From PCC-6802 sp943367755 (GTDB lineage Bacteria; Cyanobacteriota; Cyanobacteriia; Pseudanabaenales; Pseudanabaenaceae): a stretch of DNA of 64,000 nt. Positions 53,601-62,546 of the stretch are shown in pieces (position 1 is the first letter of the stretch; every line of letters starts with the position of its first letter). The notes beneath the pieces are model-generated. The model made no database searches. It had not been told where the DNA came from and saw only the letters and a program-made list of their open reading frames with translations. The position numbers were made by a program, and so were the translations under genes. Location: assembly GCA_943367755.1 (NCBI GenBank), contig CALRKB020000020.1, forward strand, positions 1 through 64,000, written 5' to 3'.

Positions 53601-54701
53601 TCACCCCTTCCTCCCTACATCCCCACCTACGATCCACCATCCCCCACCGACTTTGTTTCATATGCAGTAGGATTGGCATTGGGGCGGTTTGAGAACCCAT
53701 TCCCAGTATTTCCTAACAACATCCTCTATCTCTCCACCTACAGCCACGACCTCCCCGACATCGGCGACAGCCTCACCCATCCCGCCGCCGTCCCCATCCA
53801 TGAGGCATGGGCAGCCCATGGCAGCAAAATCTCTAAAACCAAAAACCTGCGCGACTGGTTGCGTCAAGACTTCTTCAAAGACGATCACGTCAAACGCTAC
53901 GACCAACGCCCCATCTACTTCCCCATCTCATCCACCAAAAAGAACTTCGTCGCCTACATCAGCATTCATGGCTGGACAGACAACACCCTGAAAACCCTCC
54001 TTGCCGATTACCTTTTACCCGATCGCACCCACCTTGAAGGCGAACTGTCTGACCTCCAGCAATCCCGCAACCAAGGCGACAGCAAAACCCGCACCAGTGC
54101 CGAAAAACGCTACACCGAACTCACCAACCTCCTGAGCGAACTGCAAACCTTCATCAAAAACATCCAAGACATTGCCGAACGTGGCGCACCACCCGCCAAA
54201 CCCAGTGACCCACCCCGCCAAGTCGAGGCAACATTTCGCATGGATCTCGATGATGGTGTTATGGTCAACAGCGCCGCCCTCTGGACATTGCTAGAACCAC
54301 AATGGAACAAGCCCAAAGGCTGGTGGTCGGAACTCTGCACCGCCCAGGGCAAAAAAGACTATGACTGGTCGCACCTCGCCGCCCGTTACTTTCCCGATCG
54401 CATCGATACCAAATGCCAAGCCGACCCATCCCTCGCCGTAGCCCACGGAGTTTTCTGGAAATACCACCCCGCCAAAGCTTTTGAATGGGAACTGCGCCTA
54501 CAGGACGAAATCGCCCCAGATTTTCACATTCAAGAACCCGATTCTCAATCCCTGCGCGATGACTTTATCCGCACCCATCCCGATCTAGTCCTAGAATTAC
54601 GCCAAAAAGAAATAAAACGTCGAGAACGCAAACGCAACAAACAAGAACAGGAAGAAGAGCAAATTGCTATAGACATGGACGAAGACTATAGTGAAGAATA
54701 A
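50637..54701 (+). CDS. pglX: PglX, BREX adenine-specific DNA methyltransferase
   Basis: The 1354-residue protein methylates host DNA at a BREX site so that the system spares it, and is also needed for defence. The SAM-binding motif LIDPACGSGHFLVIACDLL is near residue 365 and the catalytic NPPYQG near 594, followed by a target recognition part and a charged C-terminus. Between about residues 318 and 360, just before the SAM motif, lies an in-frame low-complexity insert of Pro, Ser and Gly that corresponds to a dispersed repeat (51595-51715). Otherwise it is unbroken. Confidence 0.93.
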   Translation: MSYLTSTAKAQLAKTIRSLRDRLLNDLHNAVESTYLMGVKLERVKLDEERHRKRQRLEDWLAMQVKGELAIKKGKVSEKLKQEMQERHRRDLEKLAAATWLNRLVAIKHLEAMDLIKPKVLTGGWQSQAYKEFREFAPELLQDEMEGFGVLLRLVFDELAIDLPGLFGRGGAIALIPMPATTLRHLVEELEKLDPDVWRDDTTLGWIYQYWNDPEREGLDAKLNRKEKIEPHEIASKTQMFTERYMVEWLLQNSLNNQWLDICAANGWTAEAVADGTLTNLETRRQVWRQRREAGSVALDALMPIETEQEQRWKYWVKPPSSPQPPSPTSGKGGEDLSASTPAPLALNGRGAGGEGLSLRNLKLIDPACGSGHFLVIACDLLFAFYQEEARHRGEVWTDAEIVNSILENNLHGIDIDPRAVQIAAAALWLKAKGLCKDAAPKQINLVAANLNLANLPQDDEALLEFYEQVRVDTGIPKDLTRQIVESLKGADAWGSLLRVDEAVRKAISQYEWQAVTALEPQQGDIFGGYRPAQVRLDFDAKQAKSNVLAALEEFLQKKSRGDDLGVRLLGEQLAAGVRFVRLVREGQYDLVVGNPPYQGTSKMADAGYLSKHYPRGKADLYAAFLQRGLELAKDGGFSALLTMRNWMFIKDYSRLREFLIENYDLRLLGDIDRGGFEAIVDEVVSTVMSIFVKKNPSESFSIAIQPTPLDDNSRDGQRTNRKRAAILAHVGRYEFKTQNFNVIKEKPLIYWWDDAFLKLYAETPKLGDETDVCKGIDTGINSRFLREPWEIDKTKILLAIGKNDLPIDKHIYKWVPYIKGAEGKAWYEPLSSLVCWKNLGLEIQVRATFSSGTTIRNSQYFFQIGAAFSTIGAEFNARSHRFRSVIDAGGSSVFPNNLRGTTCLLNSQIIKDIASALNPTVNFKNGDIKRLPLFPIESANEIFAELEKAFSEHEAGRETSVEFISPRPSAWRKAQEWAQAAVDRPAGSPLPPYIPTYDPPSPTDFVSYAVGLALGRFENPFPVFPNNILYLSTYSHDLPDIGDSLTHPAAVPIHEAWAAHGSKISKTKNLRDWLRQDFFKDDHVKRYDQRPIYFPISSTKKNFVAYISIHGWTDNTLKTLLADYLLPDRTHLEGELSDLQQSRNQGDSKTRTSAEKRYTELTNLLSELQTFIKNIQDIAERGAPPAKPSDPPRQVEATFRMDLDDGVMVNSAALWTLLEPQWNKPKGWWSELCTAQGKKDYDWSHLAARYFPDRIDTKCQADPSLAVAHGVFWKYHPAKAFEWELRLQDEIAPDFHIQEPDSQSLRDDFIRTHPDLVLELRQKEIKRRERKRNKQEQEEEQIAIDMDEDYSEE
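51595..51715 (+). repeat. Dispersed C/G-rich palindromic repeat inserted in frame in pglX
   Basis: About 120 bp have a composition unlike their surroundings: CCCCCCAACCCCCTTCTCCC at the left and GGGAGAGGGGCTGGGGGTGA at the right form long complementary arms. Such CCCTCACCCCCAGCCCC-type repeats are scattered by the dozen in cyanobacterial genomes. Here it adds about 40 codons encoding PPSPTSGKGG-like sequence without breaking the frame. Confidence 0.7.
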
Positions 54702-54810
54702 CCGTTGAATTACCCTCAGCCTAGCGAGAAATTACTACGCGATCGCCTTAATAAATAAGCTGCTAGGATCGTTGTGCCACACATTTCATGTAAAGCCATA
54801 GGGAGAAAAT

Positions 54811-55152
54811 ATGCTTGCGATCGCCCCTCAACCAATTCCCTTACAACTTGATGCTGATGGAGTTGTCCGTATTGGTGGAACTCGCGTCACCCTCGATACG
54901 ATTATTTCTATTTATCAACAGGGAGCCACCGCCGATGAAATTGCCTTTCGCTATCCTTCTCTAAAATTAGCCGATGTTTACGCTGCGATCTCTTACTATC
55001 TCAACCATCAGCACGAAGTTGAAGCCTATCTGACTCAACGCCAGCAGCAAGCGGAAATTATTCAGCAAACAAATCAGGTAAGGTTTAACCCCCAACATTT
55101 ACGCGATCGAATTACTGCCCGTCAGTCTACACAATCTGCTCAAAACACTTAA
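54811..55152 (+). CDS. DUF433 antitoxin-like protein
   Basis: The 113-residue protein carries a DUF433 helix-turn-helix: DADGVVRIGGTRVTLDTIIS and then YQQGATADEIAFRYPSLKL and DVYAAISYYLNH. DUF433 proteins act as antitoxins or repressors for neighbouring DUF5615 nucleases. It is 2 nt from the DUF5615 gene. The pair interrupts the BREX operon between pglX and pglZ on the same strand. Confidence 0.87.
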   Translation: MLAIAPQPIPLQLDADGVVRIGGTRVTLDTIISIYQQGATADEIAFRYPSLKLADVYAAISYYLNHQHEVEAYLTQRQQQAEIIQQTNQVRFNPQHLRDRITARQSTQSAQNT

Positions 55153-55154
55153 TC

Positions 55155-55502
55155 ATGAAATTTTTAGCAGATGAAAACCTTGACAATAGTATTGTGCGAG
55201 GAGTCCGTAGGCGTAGCGACCGTATTGATATTGTGACAATTCAAGAAGTTGGATTATCTGGCATGGATGATCCTGCTGTACTGGATTGGGCAGCCAAAGA
55301 AAGACGTATTTTGATTACCCATGATGTTGCTACGATTACTTATTACGCTTACGAACGGATGGAAAATAATTTACCGATGGTTGGTGTAATTGAAGTTAAA
55401 ACAGGCGTTTCTATTGGCAAAGCGATCGCTGATATCGTCTTAATATTTGAATGTTGTCAGCCTGAAGACTTAGATGGGCAAATTTATTATTTACCGTTAT
55501 GA
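55155..55502 (+). CDS. DUF5615 PIN-like toxin
   Basis: The 115-residue protein begins MKFLADENLDNSIVRGVRRR and continues with DPAVLDWAAKERRILITHDV. These residues (DEN, D, THD) are the PIN-like acidic site of the DUF5615 family. It forms a toxin-antitoxin type pair with the DUF433 gene just before it. It ends over the ATG of a truncated Uma2 gene (4-nt overlap). Confidence 0.87.
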   Translation: MKFLADENLDNSIVRGVRRRSDRIDIVTIQEVGLSGMDDPAVLDWAAKERRILITHDVATITYYAYERMENNLPMVGVIEVKTGVSIGKAIADIVLIFECCQPEDLDGQIYYLPL

Positions 55503-55711
55503 CTATTTCGCCAACTCCTGTTAAATCCCTTACCCTAACTGAATTTCTGTCTCTTCCCGAAACCAAACCCGCCAGCGAATATAGTAATGGTCAGATCCTC
55601 ACCAAACCCATGCCCAAAGGAATACACAGCGCTCTCCAAGGTGAATTAGTTACCCTAATCAATCATCTCCTTAGAGCTACCCGCTTCCCACAAAGAAATA
55701 GCAGCTACTAA
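55499..55711 (+). pseudogene. N-terminal fragment of a Uma2 family nuclease
   Basis: The 70-residue frame starts MTISPTPVKSLTLTEFLSLP, then ETKPASEYSNGQILTKPMPK, the usual N-terminus of Uma2 (DUF820) proteins of about 190 residues. After GELVTLINHLL the match ends and the frame runs into DNA that belongs to a broken vapC on the other strand. The catalytic centre is missing, so it is not functional. Confidence 0.75.
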
Positions 55712-55822
55712 GCCATTTTTCTGAAATTCTATCTGATCGCAAAGAGTTTTGGCTGGTAGTGAAAGCAAGTCAGGATCTAAACTCCACCAAATCAAAGCAC
55801 AAGTATCTAAAACAACCGTCAT
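55655..55822 (-). pseudogene. N-terminal fragment of a VapC-like PIN toxin
   Basis: The minus strand from the ATG at 55820-55822 reads MTVVLDTCALIWWSLDPDLL, then AAISLWEAG, typical of VapC toxins (first catalytic Asp in VLDTCALIW). The frame stops at 55655 after 55 codons, where the DNA becomes the Uma2 fragment. More than half of the toxin is missing. Its start overlaps the end of the antitoxin gene. Confidence 0.7.
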
Positions 55823-56046
55823 ACTTCACTCCATTCATTAATAGTTGGAGTTGTTAAATCCTCATAATATTTCACCTTTCCTCGTAGAGGGGCAAATAGT
55901 TCCACAGTGCTGAGGGATTTCTGGTACTTAGAAACCTTAAACAGAGGCTTGCCATTATCAATAATAATGATGTCCTCATTATTTTGACTTAAGCTTTCTA
56001 AAATACTCTCAAACTGGTTCTTAAATTGTATTTTGGTAATTTCCAT
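55819..56046 (-). CDS. Phd/YefM-like antitoxin
   Basis: The 75-residue protein has FKNQFESILESLSQNNEDII and IIDNGKPLFKVSKYQ, a common pattern of Phd/YefM or AbrB-like antitoxins in cyanobacteria (a repressor N-terminus and an unstructured toxin-binding tail). It overlaps the truncated vapC by 4 nt. It is the surviving antitoxin of a broken pair and is read against the BREX genes. Confidence 0.7.
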   Translation of the reverse strand: MEITKIQFKNQFESILESLSQNNEDIIIIDNGKPLFKVSKYQKSLSTVELFAPLRGKVKYYEDLTTPTINEWSEV

Positions 56047-56131
56047 GACTTTTATTCCTACTACAAATGAATAAGCATGAACAAGCTGTTACGATCATTT
56101 TGGCACACAGCTAAGATATCTCTCATTTTCT

Positions 56132-58987
56132 ATGTCCGCGATCGCCACCTATCTCGAAGAAGACATCAAAGATAACCTACGCCGTCATGGGATTGTCGTT
56201 TGGCTCGATGCTGATAGCCGCTATACCGAGTTTGTTGATTCCTTAATTGCGCGTCATCAAACAGGCGATTTTGATTTTCCTGTGATTGGCTTTCGGGGAA
56301 GCTATCTAGAAATGTTGTTGCAACTAGCCCCCTATGGCAACGGTATCGACCCAGAGCGAATCCTGATTCACCTCCCAAACCATAATTCGACCACCGTGCG
56401 CCAAACACCACTACTAGAACTATATCGGGCTGGCAAACGCTATGAAAAAGCGCTGAGTACTCTGATTCGCGATGCTGCGAGTGGTAAAGTCGCCCCTGAT
56501 GCGATCGCCAATTTTCTCAAGACCCCTAACCTTACCCTTGCCCTTGCCGAAACTTGGTTACAAAACGAACTAGATCGACCGATCGGGGACTTTGCTGCCT
56601 ATCTGGAAGGGCTAGAAATGACGTGGATTCTGGAAGGATTGTTAGATACCTCTAGTTCCCTCCGCACTAAACTCTCAACACCTGATGATGTTAAAACGCT
56701 AGCCGCATACTTGCATCGGCGCACGGGTATAGACCGAAGTTTCTTGCAGTTCTTCCTTGGGCGCGATCCTGACTGTGCCGACGATCTAGAACGTACTCTC
56801 GCTGCTTGGCTAATGTGTGTCGAATACGTCAATGACCTAACCCGATCGCCCCACCTACCAGAACTGCAACCCATGCGATCGCTCCTCAAGCCATTGCAAG
56901 ATACCTGTGCAACCCTGATCGATCGTCTGCGCGATCGCCATCCCGACCGCTACGTAGAATTTGCCGAGCAAGTTGAAACCCAACTTGTTAAAGAATTGGA
57001 TGCGATCGCCCCTGAAGACTTAGGCAAAATCGACACCTTCCAAAAAGAAGATCGCGCCGTGTTCGTTGCTGCCGTGAGTGCCTTGCAAAATGCAGACTGG
57101 AAGCTTGCGTTGAGATGGGGACAAGAGCGAGTCAATGCCCCTTCGCTGTGGTTGCAGCGAGAACCCAAGCGGCGCGATGTGTGGCAACTTGTTTTAGCTG
57201 CCGCCCAGTTTGGTCAAGCGATCGCCCAACAAACCGACTTCATGTCTAGAGCAGCTACCCTCCAGGATGCCCTAGACTGTTACACCAAAGCGGGCTACAC
57301 CGTCGATCTCGCCCACCGTCATTTTGAACAGAACCGCCTGAAGTTACTAGATGCAGGTTCGCCCCAATTTTCAGAAATCGTTTCTGCCTCAGATTCACTG
57401 CGCGATCTCTATCGCTGTTGGGCGGATGCAACTGCCCGCGCTTTTGCTAATCTATGCGATCGCGAAGGCTTTTTACCTGAAGCCGAATTGCAACAACGGC
57501 AATTATTTGAGCGTTACGTGGTACCTCGCTTAAACGAAGGCAAACGAGTAGCTCTTTTTCTTGTCGATGCCTTCCGCTATGAAATGGCAGTCGATCTGAT
57601 GGAAATGCTCCAAAAAGACGGACACAATGCCACACTGTACGGCATCTATGCCGAGCTACCAACTATTACTGCGATCGGCATGAATGCCCTTGCTCCCGTC
57701 AGCACCAACGGACGCATTACCCTACCAGACGGTAAAGATTTCAAGAAAGGGTTACGGACGGGAGAGTACACCGTCAAAGACCCCGATACTAGAGTTCGCG
57801 CCATGGGCGAACGGAGCATTGATAATGTCAGTCATGGTAAGCGAGCTTCTCGCAGTCTCCAATTGACGCAGGTTACCCAAGATGGCACAGATACGCTCAA
57901 ACGCCGCTGTGCTGGAGCTGATTTGGTAGTTATCCACAGTCGCGAAATTGACGATGCTGGTGAAGCTAACGTTGGAACGGCAAGCTTTGATATCTGGTTG
58001 CAACAACTAGCTGCCGCCCGTGCCAACCTTCAGAAAATTGGTATTGATGCCTTTGTCTTAACCGCCGATCACGGTTTTATGTTGTTAGATCCTACTGTTA
58101 CTGAGGTTGACTATTCTAGCGCTACGCGGCGCTACGTCCGCCTTGATGACTACCGCAATGAATCCGATACGGTGACAGTCTCCCTACGATCGCTAAACTA
58201 TGAAGGTCAAGAGGGATATCTGCTGTTTCGCCGCGATACAGCATTATTTAAAGGTAAGGCTAGCGGTGCATCCTTTGCTCATGGCGGCAACACACTCCAA
58301 GAGCGAGTTATTCCTGTGCTGACGCTCTCAGTACGCCCCCAGTCTGTGCCTTCTCTAGAAACCTACCGCCTCCAAGTCGAGACTGCGGCTGATGTTTTGG
58401 GGCTGAGTCGCTTGCGCGTCCGCGTGGTCGCTGTCCCCAATGCCCAAGGAGTGCTCTCCTTTGCTGCCATCAATCAAGTTGCAATTGCGCTTCGCGTTCC
58501 TGATAATCCCGATATTTTAGTTGAGTTACGTGATGCTTCTGGGGCAAGTCTTGAAGGTCAACAAGCGATCATCCCTGTGGGGGAACAATGGGCCGAACTG
58601 TTTTTTGCGCTTAAAGGTCTCCGCGATCGCCGTTCCCGTGTTGAGGTTTACCATCCATCAGGGATTGTCCAAGTACAGGCAATTTGCCCTAGCACCTATT
58701 TCAATGTGGCAGGCTCACAACCGAAAGTCATAGCTGAGGTTGTAGGATCTAGGGACCGAATACTAGACAATTGGCAAGAAAATTTCGACGATCCTGCGAT
58801 CGTCAAAGTATTTGAGCATCTAGCCAAGCATGGCTCGATTGTCGAGACCGAACTTGTACAGATGCTCGGCTCACCCCGTCAGGCGCGGCGATTTGCCTCC
58901 CAATTCGAGGAATTCGCCTGCCTAGTTCCCTTCGATGTCCAAGTCGAAACCGTCGCATCAGGCAAGCGCTACATCAAGGTCGGTTGA
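56132..58987 (+). CDS. pglZ: PglZ, BREX alkaline phosphatase-like protein
   Basis: The 951-residue protein has the PglZ phosphatase core: VALFLVDAFRYEMAVDLMEM near residue 477, LPTITAIGMNALAP, VVIHSREIDDAGE and FVLTADHGFMLLD near 640, which hold the metal-binding Asp and His residues of the alkaline phosphatase superfamily. PglZ is the signature protein of all BREX systems. It begins 85 nt after the antitoxin gene, which is read on the other strand, so it may need a promoter of its own. Confidence 0.94.
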   Translation: MSAIATYLEEDIKDNLRRHGIVVWLDADSRYTEFVDSLIARHQTGDFDFPVIGFRGSYLEMLLQLAPYGNGIDPERILIHLPNHNSTTVRQTPLLELYRAGKRYEKALSTLIRDAASGKVAPDAIANFLKTPNLTLALAETWLQNELDRPIGDFAAYLEGLEMTWILEGLLDTSSSLRTKLSTPDDVKTLAAYLHRRTGIDRSFLQFFLGRDPDCADDLERTLAAWLMCVEYVNDLTRSPHLPELQPMRSLLKPLQDTCATLIDRLRDRHPDRYVEFAEQVETQLVKELDAIAPEDLGKIDTFQKEDRAVFVAAVSALQNADWKLALRWGQERVNAPSLWLQREPKRRDVWQLVLAAAQFGQAIAQQTDFMSRAATLQDALDCYTKAGYTVDLAHRHFEQNRLKLLDAGSPQFSEIVSASDSLRDLYRCWADATARAFANLCDREGFLPEAELQQRQLFERYVVPRLNEGKRVALFLVDAFRYEMAVDLMEMLQKDGHNATLYGIYAELPTITAIGMNALAPVSTNGRITLPDGKDFKKGLRTGEYTVKDPDTRVRAMGERSIDNVSHGKRASRSLQLTQVTQDGTDTLKRRCAGADLVVIHSREIDDAGEANVGTASFDIWLQQLAAARANLQKIGIDAFVLTADHGFMLLDPTVTEVDYSSATRRYVRLDDYRNESDTVTVSLRSLNYEGQEGYLLFRRDTALFKGKASGASFAHGGNTLQERVIPVLTLSVRPQSVPSLETYRLQVETAADVLGLSRLRVRVVAVPNAQGVLSFAAINQVAIALRVPDNPDILVELRDASGASLEGQQAIIPVGEQWAELFFALKGLRDRRSRVEVYHPSGIVQVQAICPSTYFNVAGSQPKVIAEVVGSRDRILDNWQENFDDPAIVKVFEHLAKHGSIVETELVQMLGSPRQARRFASQFEEFACLVPFDVQVETVASGKRYIKVG

Positions 58988-59063
58988 GTTAGGTGGTCTT
59001 TGCACCTTGCCATTAACCAAACGCAAATAGCCAAAAATCACAAAATAAAGGTAAGAAATAGCC

Positions 59064-60383
59064 ATGGGTCTGAGCATCAAGGATACAGAACATGTTTTTG
59101 AAAAACTGCGATCGGGAGTCGTCCCCGAACGTGGACTAGAAGCCTTTGCTGTTGGTATTGACAGAGCGCGCCAAGAAATCCAACGTCAACTCGATCTTGC
59201 TGCATCAGGGGAGGGAGTCTTTAAATTTTTGCGTGGCGGTTACGGTTGTGGCAAAACCTTTATGTCTCGCCTCGCCACCCTTGAAGCACGCGATCGGGGA
59301 TTTGCCACCAGTTTTATTGTTGTTTCCGACAATGACTTGCATTTTCACAAATTCGATGATGTCTATCGTAAGGCAGTGCAAGAACTGGGCACGAACGTTT
59401 GCCCGCGTGGTGCACTGGGAGACATCCTCGATCGCTGGATTGCAAGGGTAGAGGATATGCTGATTGCAGGAGGGCGGGATGAAAACGATCCAGATTTTGA
59501 TGATGCCGTGCGCGATCGCCTTGATGAAGAACTCGCCTCCATGACAGGGGGGCAAGTTCCTGAAGACATGACGCGAGTATTGCGAACGATTTTCACCCTC
59601 AAGCAACAGGGCAACTTTGCCGAAGCTAGCGCCCTTATTTCTTGGCTATCAGGCAGTGAAAATGTCGCCGCCAGTGCCAAAAAAGCCGCAGGAATTAAAG
59701 GGGACATCGGCAGTCGTGAAGCTCTGGATTACTTGCTTGGCATCTTACAGATCGTCAAAGCGGCGGGTTACAAGGGCTGGGCGATCGTCATCGATGAAGC
59801 TGAAACCATTTTGCGGATGCGCCAAGACGTGCGTGGTAAATCCCTCAACGGGATCAGACAAATCTGCGATGCTGCCGATCGCTTCCATGGACTGCTCTGG
59901 ATCTTTACAGGCACACCTGATTTTTTTGACACTAAGCGCGGCATTGCGGGATTGCCACCTCTCCACGATCGGATTAAATTTGAGACCTACGGCGGTTTCA
60001 GCAACCCTCGCCAGCCCCAACTCGAACTCACCCCCTTTGATGCCATCCGTTTGAAAGAAGTAGCCCTACGACTGCGGGAACTCTTCAACGCTCCTGACCC
60101 AATTCACCTCGAACGAAAAATTACCCTTGAGTTTATTGATCGCCTGATTGCTGAAGTTACCAAAGGCTTTAAAGGGGATGTGGGCGTAGTACCACGCCAG
60201 TTTCTGCGTCAGTTTGTAAACATACTCGATCTTGTCGTTGATAACCCAGACTTCGATCCGAGCAGCGCTTTGGGTATATCTGACGATCATCTCAATGACG
60301 ATGAGCGTCGCCTCAAATCGGGATTACCCTATTACGATTCTGCACCAGAAGAAAATGAAACCTACGCCGTTGTTGAATTTTAG
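59064..60383 (+). CDS. brxD: BrxD, ATP-binding protein of BREX (DUF2791)
   Basis: The 439-residue protein has Walker A FLRGGYGCGKTFMSRLATLE (residues 58-65 for the loop), WAIVIDEAETILRM as Walker B, and the DUF2791 stretch ADRFHGLLWIFTGTPDFFDT. BrxD occurs in type 2 and type 6 BREX next to brxHI, which is what is seen here. Its ATPase role is known only by family. Confidence 0.92.
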   Translation: MGLSIKDTEHVFEKLRSGVVPERGLEAFAVGIDRARQEIQRQLDLAASGEGVFKFLRGGYGCGKTFMSRLATLEARDRGFATSFIVVSDNDLHFHKFDDVYRKAVQELGTNVCPRGALGDILDRWIARVEDMLIAGGRDENDPDFDDAVRDRLDEELASMTGGQVPEDMTRVLRTIFTLKQQGNFAEASALISWLSGSENVAASAKKAAGIKGDIGSREALDYLLGILQIVKAAGYKGWAIVIDEAETILRMRQDVRGKSLNGIRQICDAADRFHGLLWIFTGTPDFFDTKRGIAGLPPLHDRIKFETYGGFSNPRQPQLELTPFDAIRLKEVALRLRELFNAPDPIHLERKITLEFIDRLIAEVTKGFKGDVGVVPRQFLRQFVNILDLVVDNPDFDPSSALGISDDHLNDDERRLKSGLPYYDSAPEENETYAVVEF

Positions 60384-60398
60384 GTTGGAGTTTTAGCT

Positions 60399-62546
60399 GT
60401 GAGTTCCACTTTTGCCCGTTTCCCGCCCAGATTACAACAGGCGATTGCCACAAGGCTAGGTTGGTCATCACTGCGTCCAGTGCAAGAACTCGCAGGTCAA
60501 GCCATCCTTGATGGTAAAAATGCGATCGTACTAGCTCCTACCGCAGGCGGTAAGACCGAAGCCGCCACCTTCCCTCTATTAGCAGGGTTAATCGAACATG
60601 AACCGCAAGGCGTGGGATTACTTTACATTGCGCCGATCAAAGCATTGCTAAACAACCAGTGCGATCGCTTTGCCACCTATGCCGAAATGGTGGGCTTGCG
60701 TAGCTTCGTTTGGCATGGTGATATCAAAGGTAAAGATAAGCAAGCTTTTCTCAAGGAACCAGCAGAGGTTTTATTAACCACGCCCGAATCGCTCGAAGTA
60801 ATGCTGCTATCAGGGAAAGTACCCCATACCAAACTCTTTGGCGATCTCCGCGCCGTAATTATCGATGAAATCCACGCCCTCGCGGGGAGCGATCGCGGCA
60901 CGCATTTACTTTCTGTCCTTGAACGCCTCATTACTGCCGTTAGTCCTGTTGATAATTCTCCTAAGCGTGACGTGCAGCGTGTGGGATTAAGCGCCACTAT
61001 AGGCAATCCTGAGCAGATTTTACTGTGGTTGCAGGGTTCATCCCAACGTCAAGGCATAGTGATCGATCCGCCTAAAATCCCTGCCAAACGGGAAATTGCC
61101 ATCTTACAGTGCGATGTCTTAGGAGCGATCGCCCGTGAAGCCAGCCGCAAAGCCCTCGGTCACAAAAGCCTGTTTTTTTGCCAAAGCCGCGCTCTTGCTG
61201 AAGATGTCGCCGAACGGATGCGCGATCGCGGCACGGAAGTCTTCGTGCACCACAGTTCGGTATCTCGCACCGAACGCGAAGCCGCCGAAGAAAGCTTTCA
61301 AAAGGGAAATAACGTCTGTATTCTCTGCACCAGTACCCTTGAATTAGGTATTGACATTGGCGATCTCGATAATGTATTGCAAGCCAATGCACCCAATACA
61401 GTTTCTTCCTTTCTCCAGCGTCTTGGACGGACGGGACGGAGAGCAGGGCAGACGGCTAACACCACCTTTTACTGTGAAGATATTGAGACGGTGTTGCAAG
61501 CGATCGCGATTGTTGAGTTAGCGAGATCGGGTTGGGTGGAATCAGTACATTCTAGCGATCGGGCTTGGACAGTCCTAGTACACCAATTGCTGGCATTAAC
61601 TTTACAATTTGGTGCAATTAGTTCAGAACGGGCTTGGCAGCAGTTATCCCTCATACCAGATTTTCAGGGCATTAACGATGATGAATACAAAGCCCTCATC
61701 GACCATGCGATCGCGGAAGGTTATCTCTTTCAATCTGGGGGCTTATTATCCATAGGCGAACGCTCTGAGAAAATTTTCGGTCGCAAAAACTTCATGGAGC
61801 TTTATGCGGTATTTAGCAGCCCAATCCTTTACAAAGTTAAAACCGCTTCGGGTTACCTTGTCGGCTCACTCGAACAAGACTTTGTTGACAAACTTGTTCC
61901 CGGCATGAGTTCGTTTCTTTTAGGTGGACGTGCTTGGCTGATGGAAGCGATTGACCACAAGGATCGCTCGATTCGCGTGGAGATCGCCCCACGCGGTACA
62001 AAACCCAGTTGGGGCGGTTTTTCCCCACAAATCCTCAGCCATGAACTCTGTCAAAAAATCCATTCAATTCTCATCGAAGATACTGACTATCCCTATATAG
62101 ACGAACAATCTCGCTATTCCCTAGCCGAAAAGAGGAACGATCTAGGCTTGCTACTACGTCAGCAACCTTTCTCAGCGATCGATGATGGTAATCGCGTCAC
62201 ATGGTGGACATTTGCAGGCGGACAGATTAACTACACCCTCAAATATCTTATTGTAGACCTTCGTTCTGATTGGAAGATTGTGGCAGACAATTTCAAAATT
62301 GGGATTGAAGCCCCTGATGCTAGCGTGCGGTCACTGCATCTCGTTTTAGACAAACTACTCTTGGACTTTGATTGGCAAAGTAATGAACATCGTTCAGCGA
62401 TTCTGGCCCAACTTCCCCCTTACCGCTTTAGCAAGTTTCAGCCACTACTACCAGATCGCTATTCGACTGAGACTATCGAACGTTATCTTCTTAATTGGGA
62501 AAGAACGAGGCAATTTCTTCAAACTGTTCTAACAGCCTTTTGGTAA
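60399..62546 (+). CDS. brxHI: BrxHI, Lhr-like DEAD/DEAH helicase of BREX
   Basis: The 715-residue protein starts at a GTG 15 nt after brxD. It has APTAGGKTEAATFPLLAGLI (Walker A residues 46-53), VLLTTPESLEVML, VIIDEIHALAGSDRGTHL (DEIH box), VGLSATIGNP, and the second RecA domain with FLQRLGRTGRRAGQT. This is the type 2/6 BREX helicase. Its last 28 bases overlap the end of tniQ, which is read from the other strand. Confidence 0.93.
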   Translation: MSSTFARFPPRLQQAIATRLGWSSLRPVQELAGQAILDGKNAIVLAPTAGGKTEAATFPLLAGLIEHEPQGVGLLYIAPIKALLNNQCDRFATYAEMVGLRSFVWHGDIKGKDKQAFLKEPAEVLLTTPESLEVMLLSGKVPHTKLFGDLRAVIIDEIHALAGSDRGTHLLSVLERLITAVSPVDNSPKRDVQRVGLSATIGNPEQILLWLQGSSQRQGIVIDPPKIPAKREIAILQCDVLGAIAREASRKALGHKSLFFCQSRALAEDVAERMRDRGTEVFVHHSSVSRTEREAAEESFQKGNNVCILCTSTLELGIDIGDLDNVLQANAPNTVSSFLQRLGRTGRRAGQTANTTFYCEDIETVLQAIAIVELARSGWVESVHSSDRAWTVLVHQLLALTLQFGAISSERAWQQLSLIPDFQGINDDEYKALIDHAIAEGYLFQSGGLLSIGERSEKIFGRKNFMELYAVFSSPILYKVKTASGYLVGSLEQDFVDKLVPGMSSFLLGGRAWLMEAIDHKDRSIRVEIAPRGTKPSWGGFSPQILSHELCQKIHSILIEDTDYPYIDEQSRYSLAEKRNDLGLLLRQQPFSAIDDGNRVTWWTFAGGQINYTLKYLIVDLRSDWKIVADNFKIGIEAPDASVRSLHLVLDKLLLDFDWQSNEHRSAILAQLPPYRFSKFQPLLPDRYSTETIERYLLNWERTRQFLQTVLTAFW

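Noticed and set aside
44908..62546. Type 1 or type 2 BREX
   Set aside because: No brxL (type 1) and no pglW or pglY (type 2) are present. brxE and brxA-brxB-brxC together with brxD and brxHI define type 6.
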